The notes under the pieces were generated by a model. The model ran no database searches. It saw only the letters and a program-made list of their open reading frames with translations, and was not told the origin of the DNA. Below, piece by piece: positions 35,325-44,225 of a DNA stretch of 64,000 nucleotides. Numbering within the stretch: the first letter of the stretch is position 1; every line of letters starts with the position of its first letter. This stretch comes from Campylobacteraceae bacterium (GTDB taxonomy: Bacteria > Campylobacterota > Campylobacteria > Campylobacterales > Arcobacteraceae): contig JABSOM010000004.1 of assembly GCA_013215945.1 (NCBI GenBank), positions 1 through 64,000 on the forward strand, written 5' to 3'. The position numbers were made by a program, and so were the translations under genes.

Positions 35325-36035
35325 TTATTTAACGTTTGTCACTTTATTTTTCAAATTAAGTGCACCATCTAAAACAGAGTATACTTTATACACTCCAAGT
35401 AAAGCTACCTCTTTACTGGTATTTACTTTCATTAAAACAGAAACAGCATCATAAGAAAAATCTATCTTATTATTCACTCTATTTGCTGGAACTAAGGCTT
35501 TAATCGTATCATTTTGTATTACTACAGAAAAACCAGGAGAATCCATATACATTGGCATTCCAGGATTCGTTGGAGGTAAAATCACTTCTTTGTCGGCTTT
35601 TTTAAATTCTTTTACTTTTAATCCACCTTCCAAAGATTTATCTTCTACTAAAACAACCCAATGGGGATGCCATACTTTTCCATCGTTTTTAAAGTTTTTA
35701 TCATTGTTTTCATCCCAAAGAGGAGTATCATCAAAATCAGGATGGCTCGTAAGTGCAAGAGCTACTATTCCTTGTGTAGCATTAAAACCAACATCTGTTG
35801 ATTTTAGGCTTGTTGGAAAAACATAGCCTAAAACACTTGCTCCATTTAATGCTCCATTAAGATCAGGTGTCGTATTCCCCGCTTTTCCCGCTACTTTTTG
35901 CGAAAAAACCAATAAATCAAGAGCTTTGATATATTCAACTTTTGCTTCTTTGATTTTAAAATCATCATTTGCATGCATTATTATGCTTCCTGCTATCAAT
36001 AAAGTACTTAAGCTCTTTTTCATTATATTTTTCAT
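35325..36035 (-). CDS. Secreted protein of unknown function
   Basis: The protein has 236 residues and a signal peptide (about 1-22, ending MHA-ND). The mature part begins with a helix-like segment and continues with beta-rich sequence containing VWHPHWVVLVED, an aromatic His-containing stretch that might bind a metal or ligand, and PTNPGMPMYMDSPGF. There is no Cys in the mature chain and no catalytic motif that I can name. AAGGATTAAA precedes the first ATG. It starts 1 nt after the stop of the thioredoxin-like gene upstream, so the two are co-transcribed. Confidence 0.75.
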   Translation of the reverse strand: MKNIMKKSLSTLLIAGSIIMHANDDFKIKEAKVEYIKALDLLVFSQKVAGKAGNTTPDLNGALNGASVLGYVFPTSLKSTDVGFNATQGIVALALTSHPDFDDTPLWDENNDKNFKNDGKVWHPHWVVLVEDKSLEGGLKVKEFKKADKEVILPPTNPGMPMYMDSPGFSVVIQNDTIKALVPANRVNNKIDFSYDAVSVLMKVNTSKEVALLGVYKVYSVLDGALNLKNKVTNVK

Positions 36036-36036
36036 T

Positions 36037-36510
36037 TTAATCCTTTTTTTCTTCTAATAATTTTCCAAGTAATAAGCCAATATCAAGCTCATTAACTAAA
36101 CCAAAAGCGTGCATTCTTATTTTACTTTCTTGATCAATAATAAGTAATGTTGGTGTGCCTTGCATATTATATTTTTTCATTGTTGCTGGCATAAAATCTT
36201 TTTCTACACTCAAGTCAATTGCTACAGGAAAATTTATATCATTTTCATCTACAAATACTTTTAGTGCTTTAGGACTCATCACCTCATGATGTTCAAAAAC
36301 ACTGTGCAAACCCAAAATAACTATTTCTTCATTTAAAAATCTTTTGAAAAGTTTTTTACTTTGAGGAATACTGTGTTGAACACAAGCAGGACATAACATT
36401 TGGAATACATAAATAAGAACGATTTTGCCTTTTAGTTTTTCAAGGCTAATGTCTTTTTTTGTATTTAACCATTCAAGAACTTCAAGTTCCTGTGCTTTTT
36501 GATGTTTCAT
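36037..36510 (-). CDS. TlpA/redoxin-type thioredoxin-like protein
   Basis: This 157-residue thioredoxin fold has active site LCPAC near residue 40 and the cis-Pro stretch MQGTPTLLIID near residue 120. It has no signal peptide or anchor, so it should act in the cytosol, unlike typical TlpA. The text VFEHHEVMSPKALKVF corresponds to the insert of redoxin-type members. It precedes the secreted unknown by 1 nt, as the first gene of a two-gene unit. It could be a peroxiredoxin-like or disulfide reductase protein; the substrate is unknown. Confidence 0.85.
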   Translation of the reverse strand: MKHQKAQELEVLEWLNTKKDISLEKLKGKIVLIYVFQMLCPACVQHSIPQSKKLFKRFLNEEIVILGLHSVFEHHEVMSPKALKVFVDENDINFPVAIDLSVEKDFMPATMKKYNMQGTPTLLIIDQESKIRMHAFGLVNELDIGLLLGKLLEEKKD

Positions 36511-36706
36511 TTTCTTCCTTTCTTTCTGTCTGTAAAAGTATAGGAAATATAAGAGAGAATAAAAATAGCATTTTTCTACATTAAATAGGATAATTTGTAC
36601 ATTTAAAAAAAGAGGAGAATTAAATAGAAGTATTGTCTAAAATAAAGAGATAAAAGAATAAAAGAAATAAAGTCTTATATCCTCTTATACTCTTCTTTAA
36701 TAGAAT

Positions 36707-37255
36707 TTATCGTTTGTAATATGTCACAAGTGAACTTTTTTTAAGGGTGTGAGCATTAATCATATAACCAACTAAAGCAGGATTCGTTTTATTATCTAAA
36801 CCTAAGGTAGCTACATCAAGTGCATAAATAGTAGTTAGGTACATATGTGTTTTATCTCCTTTGGGAGGACAAGAACCACCAAAATTAGTTGTGCTGTAAT
36901 CATTTTTACTTTCTATACTATTTTGTGGAAGAGTATTTCTTGCACTCGCATTTGTAGCTATATTGCTGGTATTTTTATCAATGTCAAAAACCAACCAATG
37001 CCACCAACCACTTCCAGTAGGAGCGTCTTTGTCATACATAGTAATAGCAAAACTTTTAGTTCCTTTGGGTGCATTTTCCCAAGACAATTGAGGAGAAATA
37101 TTATCTCCTTTACATCCAAAACCATTAAACACCTGTTTCATTGAGGTTTGACCTCTTAAATCTTTACTTTTTAAAGTAAAACCTTCTGCAAAGATGCTTG
37201 AGCTACATATTGTAAGAGAAAGCCCTAAAATTAATTTTTTAAATTTTACGTTCAT
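36707..37255 (-). CDS. YbhB/YbcL family (PEBP) protein, secreted
   Basis: This 182-residue phosphatidylethanolamine-binding-protein fold is exported by a signal peptide (about 1-23, ending IFAEG). Family hallmarks are present: SPQLSWENAPKGTKSFAITMYDKDAP near residue 54, then WWHWLVFDI and the GGSCPPKGDKTHMYL loop. Bacterial members have no settled function; ligand binding of anionic or phosphorylated groups is assumed from the fold. The start follows AAGGAATAAT. It may be controlled by the AraC regulator 65 bp upstream on the same strand. Confidence 0.92.
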   Translation of the reverse strand: MNVKFKKLILGLSLTICSSSIFAEGFTLKSKDLRGQTSMKQVFNGFGCKGDNISPQLSWENAPKGTKSFAITMYDKDAPTGSGWWHWLVFDIDKNTSNIATNASARNTLPQNSIESKNDYSTTNFGGSCPPKGDKTHMYLTTIYALDVATLGLDNKTNPALVGYMINAHTLKKSSLVTYYKR

Positions 37256-37320
37256 ATTATTCCTTTTTGTTTACGTAAGGACATAATACAAAAAAGAAAA
37301 ATCTCAAAGTACAAGAAAAC

Positions 37321-38172
37321 TTACGTTTTATATCGGAATTCTTTAGGAGTAATACTGTAGTGTTTTTTAAATTGAGAAATAAACCAAGATACAGTGGAGT
37401 AACCAATATCGCTTGCTATTTGGCTTATTGTTTTATCGGTATTTTTTAACATCATAGACGCTTGTTCTAATCTTTTTTTATCCAACCATACTTTTGGACT
37501 TAATTTATATTCTTGTTTGATATAGTTTCTTAGTTGATTGGGACTCATTCTTACTAGTTTACACATATCATCAAGATTTTGAATTAAATCAAGATTTGAT
37601 TCAAGAATAAACTTATTTCTACTTCCACTGCTAAGTTTTATTGCATTTAAATACGCTAAAAAAGCCATTTTATTTGTTCTAAGGCTGTGTAAAATAATTT
37701 CTTCTATTTTGAGTTTTAAAATATTTTCATCTAAATTTTGTTTAACATACTCTTGCAAAACATCAATACTGTTTTTTAAGAATTTATCATTTAAGCTCTG
37801 TACTTTTACAATATCTTTTTCTGTTGTAGCAGTGACTTCAATCTTATATTTTTTTAGAAATTCAAAAATAAATCTATCATCAAAATATATTACAAGGGAT
37901 TTATACTGGGCATTTTTTGCCAGTCTTTCACTCATAAAATAGTTATTTTGTGTTAAAAAACATACTTCATTTTCTTCAACAGCAAAATCTTGATCTTTAA
38001 AATGTATTACTTTTGAACCCTCTAGTAGAACAATAAAACAATGCATGGTAGTTCTAAAAGAAATAAAATCATTCTTTTTCTGTGTACTATAATCTAAATA
38101 ATATAAATCATCTATTGCTCTTAGCTTAACATCTTTATTTTCTATAAAAGTATTAGGAACGATATAAGTCAA
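37321..38172 (-). CDS. AraC-family transcription regulator
   Basis: The protein has 283 residues. The sensor half contains FISFRTTMHCFIVLLEGSKVIHF, a cupin-like strand pair. The DNA-binding half has NLDDMCKLVRMSPNQLRNYIK and TISQIASDIGYSTVSWFISQFKKHYSITPKEFR. The start is TTG with AAGGA eight to nine bases ahead; no ATG fits. Located between the PEBP gene and the EamA exporter gene, all on the minus strand. The target is unknown. Confidence 0.92.
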   Translation of the reverse strand: MTYIVPNTFIENKDVKLRAIDDLYYLDYSTQKKNDFISFRTTMHCFIVLLEGSKVIHFKDQDFAVEENEVCFLTQNNYFMSERLAKNAQYKSLVIYFDDRFIFEFLKKYKIEVTATTEKDIVKVQSLNDKFLKNSIDVLQEYVKQNLDENILKLKIEEIILHSLRTNKMAFLAYLNAIKLSSGSRNKFILESNLDLIQNLDDMCKLVRMSPNQLRNYIKQEYKLSPKVWLDKKRLEQASMMLKNTDKTISQIASDIGYSTVSWFISQFKKHYSITPKEFRYKT

Positions 38173-38269
38173 TTGTTTTGTCCTTCTTTTATTTTATTCT
38201 AACATTTATATTCTTTTTTTGAATAGTTAGATTGCATCATTTTATATCAAAAAAGCATTAAAAATATAG

Positions 38270-39169
38270 TTAAGTTTTCTCTTTTTTTTTCTTTATTATA
38301 AAAAATAAACCCAATAAAATAAAAACAAATCCTGGAACAATAAAAATACTTGGTATTTCTTTAATAAATATCACGGCTAAGCCTATTGCAATAAAAGGCT
38401 CTAATAATAAAATACTTGTTGTTTGTATGGGTTTTAAATATTTTGAGGCAAGGCTATAAGTAATAGTAGGAAGAGCAGTTGAAAATATTGAAATAGCAAG
38501 TAAATATCCGACATTCGAGTTTGATAAAGCACTTATATTATTCTCCCAAAAAGTATCTATAAAAAAAAGCAGTAATACTATTCCCATAAAAAAAGTAGCA
38601 AAAGCAATACTAAAAGAATGGGGGGCTTTATTTTTTTCATTCATAGCTTTATAAATAATAGCATATAAAGCAAATAACAAAGAGACTAAAAGAGCAAGTG
38701 CATCTCCTAAAAGTCTAGAAGAAGCAAGAAAATCTTTGAAAGTGATTTCATTAAAAGTGATTAATAATACTCCTAAAAAAGCAAGTATTACGCCAATAAT
38801 TTCAAAAGCCGTGATTTTTTCTTTTCTTAAGTATTTATATAAAATAACAAATAAAGGTGAAGTGGTCATAAGAATAGTAACTTCTCCTACAGGAGCTAAA
38901 GCAAATGCCAGAGTTCCAAATAAATAACATAAAAACAATACAAAACCCAATAACCATGTTCTGTAATTGTTTAGTTCACTTAAATACTTACGAATATTTT
39001 TCTTTAAAAAAAATACAATAAAAAAAAGTGCAAATAAAGAAACACTCAAGCGTATTCCTACAATTAACAATATAGGTAAAGTATCTAATAAGTTTATAAA
39101 TATTCCTGCAGATGCCCATGCAAATATTGTAAAAAGTCCTGCTGCTATTCCTAATTTTGTCTCTCTCAT
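38270..39169 (-). CDS. EamA-family drug/metabolite exporter
   Basis: This 299-residue inner-membrane protein has ten hydrophobic segments arranged as two EamA repeats of five (about 5-140 and 150-290). Typical features are FAWASAGIFINLL in the first helix, YLFGTLAFALAPVGEVTIL, and LLLEPFIAIGLAVIFIKEIPS near the end. The last residues are a run of Lys on the cytosolic side. The substrate is unknown; the family exports amino acids, metabolites or drugs. The neighbouring AraC gene upstream (39234-40043, same strand, 64 bp away) may control it. Confidence 0.92.
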   Translation of the reverse strand: MRETKLGIAAGLFTIFAWASAGIFINLLDTLPILLIVGIRLSVSLFALFFIVFFLKKNIRKYLSELNNYRTWLLGFVLFLCYLFGTLAFALAPVGEVTILMTTSPLFVILYKYLRKEKITAFEIIGVILAFLGVLLITFNEITFKDFLASSRLLGDALALLVSLLFALYAIIYKAMNEKNKAPHSFSIAFATFFMGIVLLLFFIDTFWENNISALSNSNVGYLLAISIFSTALPTITYSLASKYLKPIQTTSILLLEPFIAIGLAVIFIKEIPSIFIVPGFVFILLGLFFIIKKKKEKT

Positions 39170-39233
39170 ACACTCTCCAAAGTCTTATTTTGAAGTATTA
39201 TATAAAAATTACTTTTTTAAGTATTGTATGAAA

Positions 39234-40043
39234 TTAACATTTTAGTATATTGTCTTGATACTCTTTAGGGGTGAGTGAAAAGACACGTTTAAAGGCTTTA
39301 TTTAAATGACTTTGATCATAAAACCCACTTTGCAAAGCAATATTTAATATCGTTTCTTTACTTCCTAAAAGCTCTCTTGCTTTATGTACTTTTTTATTCA
39401 AGAGATATGAATGAATGCTTAAATCAAATTCTTTTTTAAACAAGCGTATTATATGAACTTCACTAATCAAAAACTCTAAAGAAAGTTCTTTTAAGGATAA
39501 GTTATCTTCTATATTTTCATCAAGATAATCTTTTATTTTTTGTGCTTTACTTGTTGTATTGTTTTTTTCTGGTTTTGAAACAGACAAAAAATCTAAGAAT
39601 AATGTCTTCATAAAAACAACTAGGTCACGTTCTTTTTCTAAAGAAGAATCCGTACTTAAAAGTTTATTGCAAAGCACAAGGAAGTTCTTGTTAATATTTT
39701 TTGTATTAAGTAAAACTTTTTGCAAAGGAAGATAATCATCATTAGAGAATAATTCTTTTTGAAGTTTTGCACACCAACTTTTATCTAAATGAAGCACATA
39801 ATCTCCGAAAGATTTTTTATCAAGTACCTCTATACAATGAGCCGTATTGGGATTCAAAAATGCAATTGTTTTATTATTGAGTATTTCTTCTTTTTTATTT
39901 AGAATTAAATTTACTTTTCCTTCTTTAATAGCAATTATAGTGATAAGCTCATGGGTATGGCTTTTAGAACATCCTCTTACCACTTGGGCATAACGCAACT
40001 CTACAAAAGGCAAGTTTTTATTCTTAAATATTTTATGTTCCAC
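39234..40043 (-). CDS. AraC-family transcription regulator
   Basis: The protein has 269 residues. An N-terminal AraC_binding-type cupin with SHTHELITIIAIKEGKVNLIL is followed by two helix-turn-helix motifs (LSLKELSLEFLISEVHIIRLF and LNIALQSGFYDQSHLNKAFKR) and SLTPKEY. The EamA exporter lies downstream, as is usual for this regulator type. An earlier TTG start is possible, but GTG at 40043 has AAAGGA eight bases ahead and is preferred. The signal it senses is unknown. Confidence 0.92.
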   Translation of the reverse strand: MEHKIFKNKNLPFVELRYAQVVRGCSKSHTHELITIIAIKEGKVNLILNKKEEILNNKTIAFLNPNTAHCIEVLDKKSFGDYVLHLDKSWCAKLQKELFSNDDYLPLQKVLLNTKNINKNFLVLCNKLLSTDSSLEKERDLVVFMKTLFLDFLSVSKPEKNNTTSKAQKIKDYLDENIEDNLSLKELSLEFLISEVHIIRLFKKEFDLSIHSYLLNKKVHKARELLGSKETILNIALQSGFYDQSHLNKAFKRVFSLTPKEYQDNILKC

Positions 40044-40270
40044 TAAAATCCATCCTTTTTTTATCAAACCTTCGTATATTTATATTGATGATATTATATA
40101 TAAATAAAGCCTAGAGAATATTTAATTCTTCACAAATAAGAACAGCACCCTAGCTTGAATATTAAATCAATATCTTTTTAATTCTAAGGGGGTTGATGTT
40201 TTATTTCTTTTAATAATATTTTCAAATTTCTCCTTTTATAGCTTAGATGAAGTATTTTATGTTATTTTAA

Positions 40271-40290
40271 TCGGTAAAATTATTTACCGA
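40271..40290. promoter_or_regulatory. Perfect inverted repeat just before the BCCT transporter ribosome site
   Basis: TCGGTAAA and TTTACCGA form an 8-bp perfect inverted repeat around ATTA, ending directly at the GGAGG ribosome site of the transporter gene. It could be a dimer operator or, in RNA, a hairpin that affects ribosome access. No T run follows, so it is not a terminator of an upstream gene. Confidence 0.45.
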
Positions 40291-40303
40291 TGGAGGAAAA
40301 ATA

Positions 40304-41854
40304 ATGGAAGAAAAAATAAAATACAGGCTTGGCCAGGACAATATTAGAAAGTTTGGTCTTGATATGCATAATCCGGTATTTATTATAAGTGCTATATTAA
40401 TTTTAGTATTTGTAATAGGTACTATTGCTTCTCCTAAAGAAGCAAAAGAAATATTAGATGGAGCTAAATGGTGGTCAATCAATCATTTTGATTGGTTATT
40501 TATGTTATCAGGAAACATTTTTGTAGTGTTTTGTTTGGCATTAATTGTTTTACCTGTTGGTAAAATACGACTTGGAGGAGAAGACGCAAAACCTGAATTT
40601 TCAAGATTTTCATGGTTTTCTATGCTTTTTGCTGCGGGTATGGGAATTGGGCTTATGTATTGGTCCGTAGCTGAACCAGTAGCTTATTATACTTCATGGT
40701 GGCATACGCCTTTAAATGTGCTTCCAAATACACCAGAAGCAAAAGAATTAGCAATGGCTGCAACTATGTTTCACTGGGGTTTACATCCTTGGGCGATATA
40801 TGCGGTAGTGGGATTAGCTTTAGCATTCTTTTCTTATAATAAAAAACTTCCTTTGACAATGAGATCAGTATTTTATCCTTTATTAAAAGAGCGAATTTGG
40901 GGTTGGCCAGGACATATAATTGATATACTTGCCGTATTTGCAACTATTTTTGGACTTGCTACTTCTTTAGGATTAGGAGCGCAACAAGTTTCTTCTGGTC
41001 TTAATTTTTTATTTGGTATTGAAAAAGGAGTAAACACTGAAATCTATATTATTTTAGCAATTACTGCTTTAGCTGTTGTTTCAGTGGTACGTGGTTTAGA
41101 GGGTGGGGTTAAAGTATTAAGTAAATTTAATATTATTCTTGCTTTGATACTGCTTGTATTTATTATTCTTGTTGGTCCTACTTTATTAATCATTACAGGA
41201 GTTGGCACAACACTTAGTGATTATGCTTCAAATATTTTTGCTTTAAGTAATTTTGTAGGACGAGAAGATAGCGAATGGTATCATGGCTGGACAGTATTTT
41301 ACTGGGCATGGTGGATTGCGTGGTCTCCTTTTGTAGGAATGTTTATTGCAAGAGTTTCAAAAGGTAGAACAGTAAGAGAATTTTTAATTGCCGTTTTATT
41401 AATTCCTACTTTTGTAACTTCTATTTGGATGAGTACCTTTGGATTAACGGCACTTGACCAAGTAATTGGAAAAGTAGGTGCATTAAGTAATGGTATTACT
41501 GATAAATCCTTAGCAATGTTTCAAATGTTAGAAAACCTTCCATTTTCAAGTATCACATCATTTATTGCAATTTTATTAGTAATTGTATTTTTTGTAACTT
41601 CCTCTGATTCTGGATCTTTAGTAATTGACAGTATTACCGCAGGTGGAAAACAAGATGCTCCAGTAGCGCAAAGAGTTTTTTGGGCGCTTACGGAAGGTTT
41701 TGTTGCCATTGCACTCTTATACGTAGGTGGGGCAGATGCACTAAGTGCCCTACAAGCAGGTTCAATTACTACAGCTTTACCTTTTACTGTCATTTTATTA
41801 ATTATGACCTATAGCCTTTACAGAGGTTTACAGTCTGAATTAAAAACAAAATAA
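40304..41854 (+). CDS. BCCT-family glycine betaine/choline/carnitine transporter
   Basis: This 516-residue secondary transporter has about 12 membrane segments. The conserved aromatic betaine-binding segment WTVFYWAWWIAWSPFVG near residue 328 and the AAGMGIGLMYWSVAEP motif near 105 identify the family. The loop RVSKGRTVREF follows as expected. It should import compatible solutes for osmoprotection, coupled to Na+ or H+. The short N-terminus and tail lack long osmosensing extensions like those of BetP. No betaine-synthesis genes are nearby. GGAGG precedes the ATG. Confidence 0.94.
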   Translation: MEEKIKYRLGQDNIRKFGLDMHNPVFIISAILILVFVIGTIASPKEAKEILDGAKWWSINHFDWLFMLSGNIFVVFCLALIVLPVGKIRLGGEDAKPEFSRFSWFSMLFAAGMGIGLMYWSVAEPVAYYTSWWHTPLNVLPNTPEAKELAMAATMFHWGLHPWAIYAVVGLALAFFSYNKKLPLTMRSVFYPLLKERIWGWPGHIIDILAVFATIFGLATSLGLGAQQVSSGLNFLFGIEKGVNTEIYIILAITALAVVSVVRGLEGGVKVLSKFNIILALILLVFIILVGPTLLIITGVGTTLSDYASNIFALSNFVGREDSEWYHGWTVFYWAWWIAWSPFVGMFIARVSKGRTVREFLIAVLLIPTFVTSIWMSTFGLTALDQVIGKVGALSNGITDKSLAMFQMLENLPFSSITSFIAILLVIVFFVTSSDSGSLVIDSITAGGKQDAPVAQRVFWALTEGFVAIALLYVGGADALSALQAGSITTALPFTVILLIMTYSLYRGLQSELKTK

Positions 41855-41862
41855 TTACTCTC

Positions 41863-41898
41863 TTTAGTTTCATGATACTTTCTTATCATGAAGCTAAA
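41863..41898 (+). terminator. Hairpin after the BCCT transporter gene
   Basis: A 15-nt arm at 41863-41877 pairs with 41884-41898 with a single G-T wobble and a 6-nt loop, starting 8 nt after the stop codon. There is no clear T run after it, so it may be a 3' stabilising structure rather than a strong intrinsic terminator. Confidence 0.55.
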
Positions 41899-41993
41899 CT
41901 ATTCCCCCAAAAACCGTCATCAACTTTAAGCTTTTAACACTTTCTTAACAATAAAAAAATATAATTACATTAATATAGCTTAAAAGGTAAAAA

Positions 41994-42488
41994 GTGAAAA
42001 ACAAATTAAAAAAATATTTTAAAGAAAGTATTATCTTTATTGTTGTCCTTACCATTGTATTAAATGCTTTAAGTTATTATCGTTCACTTGATTTAAATAA
42101 AAATAATCTTGAAGAAAACCATTTTACTCTTCTTGATAATAGTAAATATTTTGTTAAAAAAGACAAACCACTACTTGTTCATTTTTGGGCTACTTGGTGC
42201 CCTACTTGTAGTTTTGAAGCTTCCAATATTGAAGCACTTTCAAAAGATTATGAGGTAATTACTATTGCAGTGCAATCAGGCAGTAAAAAAGAAATAGAAA
42301 AATACTTAGAGGAGAACAACTTATCTTTTAGAGTAGTAAATGACGAAGATGCTTATTATTCACGTAAATTTAATATTCAAGCTTTTCCCACTTCTTTTAT
42401 TTATGACAAAAATAAAGTCTTAAAATTTACAGAAGTGGGATATACGACTAAAGCCGGTTTATATTCTAGAATGGCATTAAGTAAATAA
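41994..42488 (+). CDS. Membrane-anchored TlpA-like thioredoxin (protein disulfide oxidoreductase)
   Basis: The protein has 164 residues. An N-terminal membrane segment (about 12-28) anchors a periplasmic thioredoxin domain with active site WATWCPTCSFE near residue 65 and cis-Pro FPTSFIYD near 137. The pattern matches ScsD/TlpA-like disulfide oxidoreductases. The start is GTG preceded by AAAAGG. It probably reduces or exchanges disulfides in envelope proteins, but no partner gene is adjacent. The RidA gene downstream is convergent. Confidence 0.88.
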   Translation: MKNKLKKYFKESIIFIVVLTIVLNALSYYRSLDLNKNNLEENHFTLLDNSKYFVKKDKPLLVHFWATWCPTCSFEASNIEALSKDYEVITIAVQSGSKKEIEKYLEENNLSFRVVNDEDAYYSRKFNIQAFPTSFIYDKNKVLKFTEVGYTTKAGLYSRMALSK

Positions 42489-42489
42489 A

Positions 42490-42849
42490 CTATTCAATAA
42501 TAGAAGTAACAGCTGTAACAGTTACTTCTATTAGAGTATTTCCTTCTAAGTCTACACCCAAACAAGCTCTTTGCGGCCAATGGTCTGGGTTCGTCCCTAT
42601 CCATTGTGTCCAAATCGCATCCATTTTATTTTTATCTTTCATATTTGCTATAAATACTTGTGCACTTAATATTTGTTCTTTATTGGAATTTAGTTCATTT
42701 AAATTATTTTCAATTGTTTCTAGGGTTAATTTTGTCTGACCTTCTATATCAAGACTTAAATCAGATGATGTTGCAACAGTGAAAACCAAATCTTTATATT
42801 TGGAAGATTTATTTCTTCCCGTATATTTACCTCTAACTCTTTTTATCAT
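42490..42849 (-). CDS. RidA family protein (enamine/imine deaminase-like)
   Basis: This 119-residue protein has the YjgF/RidA fold. The conserved Arg of the active site occurs in PQRACLGVDL, and the family acid in IEVTVTAV. RidA enzymes speed hydrolysis of reactive 2-aminoacrylate released by PLP enzymes. The N-terminus lacks the usual GPYSQA motif, reading NKSSKYKDLVFTVATS, so it is a divergent subgroup in which the substrate may differ. It lies convergent with the thioredoxin gene with 1 nt between the stops. Confidence 0.85.
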   Translation of the reverse strand: MIKRVRGKYTGRNKSSKYKDLVFTVATSSDLSLDIEGQTKLTLETIENNLNELNSNKEQILSAQVFIANMKDKNKMDAIWTQWIGTNPDHWPQRACLGVDLEGNTLIEVTVTAVTSIIE

Positions 42850-43105
42850 AAAGCTTAATCCTTTTATTTTTTCTATCTATATCTTAATTATTTAGCACTA
42901 AGTATCTGCTAAAAGCTCATCTCTTTTTGAAGCAGGGATAAATTCCTAAGAAGGAAATAATTTATAATAACACTATTAAAATAAGTTCCTTATTTATTTC
43001 ATTTTACTATTTATGAACTCTCTTATGTTTCCTTCTTAATTCATAAATAAAAATGGAAGAAACTAAGTTAAATAATTTTATAATATTATTATATAAGGAC
43101 ATAAA

Positions 43106-44221
43106 ATGGAAAAATTCTCTATTCTTTTACTTGACGATGTGGAACAAAATATTTATACCTTAAAAATGATGATTGAAGATAGTTTCGATTTAGATATTTA
43201 TACAGCACTTAATGCTCAAGATGCTATCGAATTGTTAATGAAGAAACCTGTTGATTTAATATTAAGTGATATTCAAATGCCAGATATTGATGGTTTTGAA
43301 TTTTTAGAATATTTGAAAGGAATAGAACAAACAAAAAATATTCCTGTTATTTTTATTACTGGAATTTTTGATAACAGTGAATACAAAAAAAGAGGTTATG
43401 AACTAGGAGCCATTGAATATATTTCGAAACCCATTGATGATATTTTATTATCTTCCAAATTAAAAGTATATATAGATCTTTTTGATTCACAAAAACAACA
43501 AAGTCTTGAACTGCATAAAAAAGACGAAATCTTGCTGCATCAATCAAAAATGGCCACTATGGGAGAAATGATTGGCGTCATATCTCATCAACTAAAACAA
43601 CCTCTTAATGTCATTTCTTTATATTGCAGTGATATAAAACTCTCTCATGAATACAATGAAATAAATGATGATTTTGTGAAAGAATTTGATATAAATACCA
43701 AAAAACAAATACACTTTATGAACGATACTATTAATGGTTTTATGAATTTTTTCAATCCCGATAAAGTAAAAAAAGAATTTTTATTAAAAAATGCCTTTGA
43801 TGAAACCATAGAACTTTTATCTTCACAATTTAAAAACAATAATATAAATATTCATTGCCATATAACAGATCAAAAAGTATATGGGGTAGAAACAGAACTC
43901 GAGCAAGTTTTTTTAAATCTTCTTATTAATTCAAAAGATGCTTTTATAGAAAAAGATATAAAAAACAGAGAAATTCATATTAATGCACTTACAAAAGATG
44001 CTTATACTGTTGTAATATTTGAAGACAATGCAGGAGGAATCAAAGAAGAAAATATTGAGAAAATCTTTGACCCTTATTTTACAAATAAAGAAAAAGGCAC
44101 GGGTACTGGCCTTTATTTGGTAAAACTAATTGTGCAAACAAGTTTTCAAGGCAAAGTAAAAGTACAAAATATAGTTTCTGGTTTAAAGTTTATATTTTTA
44201 TTAGCCAATAAAAAAGACTAG
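43106..44221 (+). CDS. Soluble hybrid: receiver domain followed by histidine kinase
   Basis: The protein has 371 residues and no membrane segment. The receiver (about 3-125) has acidic LLDD, phospho-acceptor LILSDIQMP, Thr in FITG and Lys in ISKPI. A short linker leads to the kinase: H-box MIGVISHQLKQPLNVISLY near residue 155, N-box LEQVFLNLLINSKDAF, G1 FEDNAGGI and G2 GTGTGLYLVK. A receiver in front of a kinase suggests it is an intermediate that takes phosphate from another kinase or tunes its own. It is convergent with the receiver-PAS gene with 4 nt between, in a cluster with a membrane kinase. Confidence 0.92.
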   Translation: MEKFSILLLDDVEQNIYTLKMMIEDSFDLDIYTALNAQDAIELLMKKPVDLILSDIQMPDIDGFEFLEYLKGIEQTKNIPVIFITGIFDNSEYKKRGYELGAIEYISKPIDDILLSSKLKVYIDLFDSQKQQSLELHKKDEILLHQSKMATMGEMIGVISHQLKQPLNVISLYCSDIKLSHEYNEINDDFVKEFDINTKKQIHFMNDTINGFMNFFNPDKVKKEFLLKNAFDETIELLSSQFKNNNINIHCHITDQKVYGVETELEQVFLNLLINSKDAFIEKDIKNREIHINALTKDAYTVVIFEDNAGGIKEENIEKIFDPYFTNKEKGTGTGLYLVKLIVQTSFQGKVKVQNIVSGLKFIFLLANKKD

Positions 44222-44225
44222 TTTT

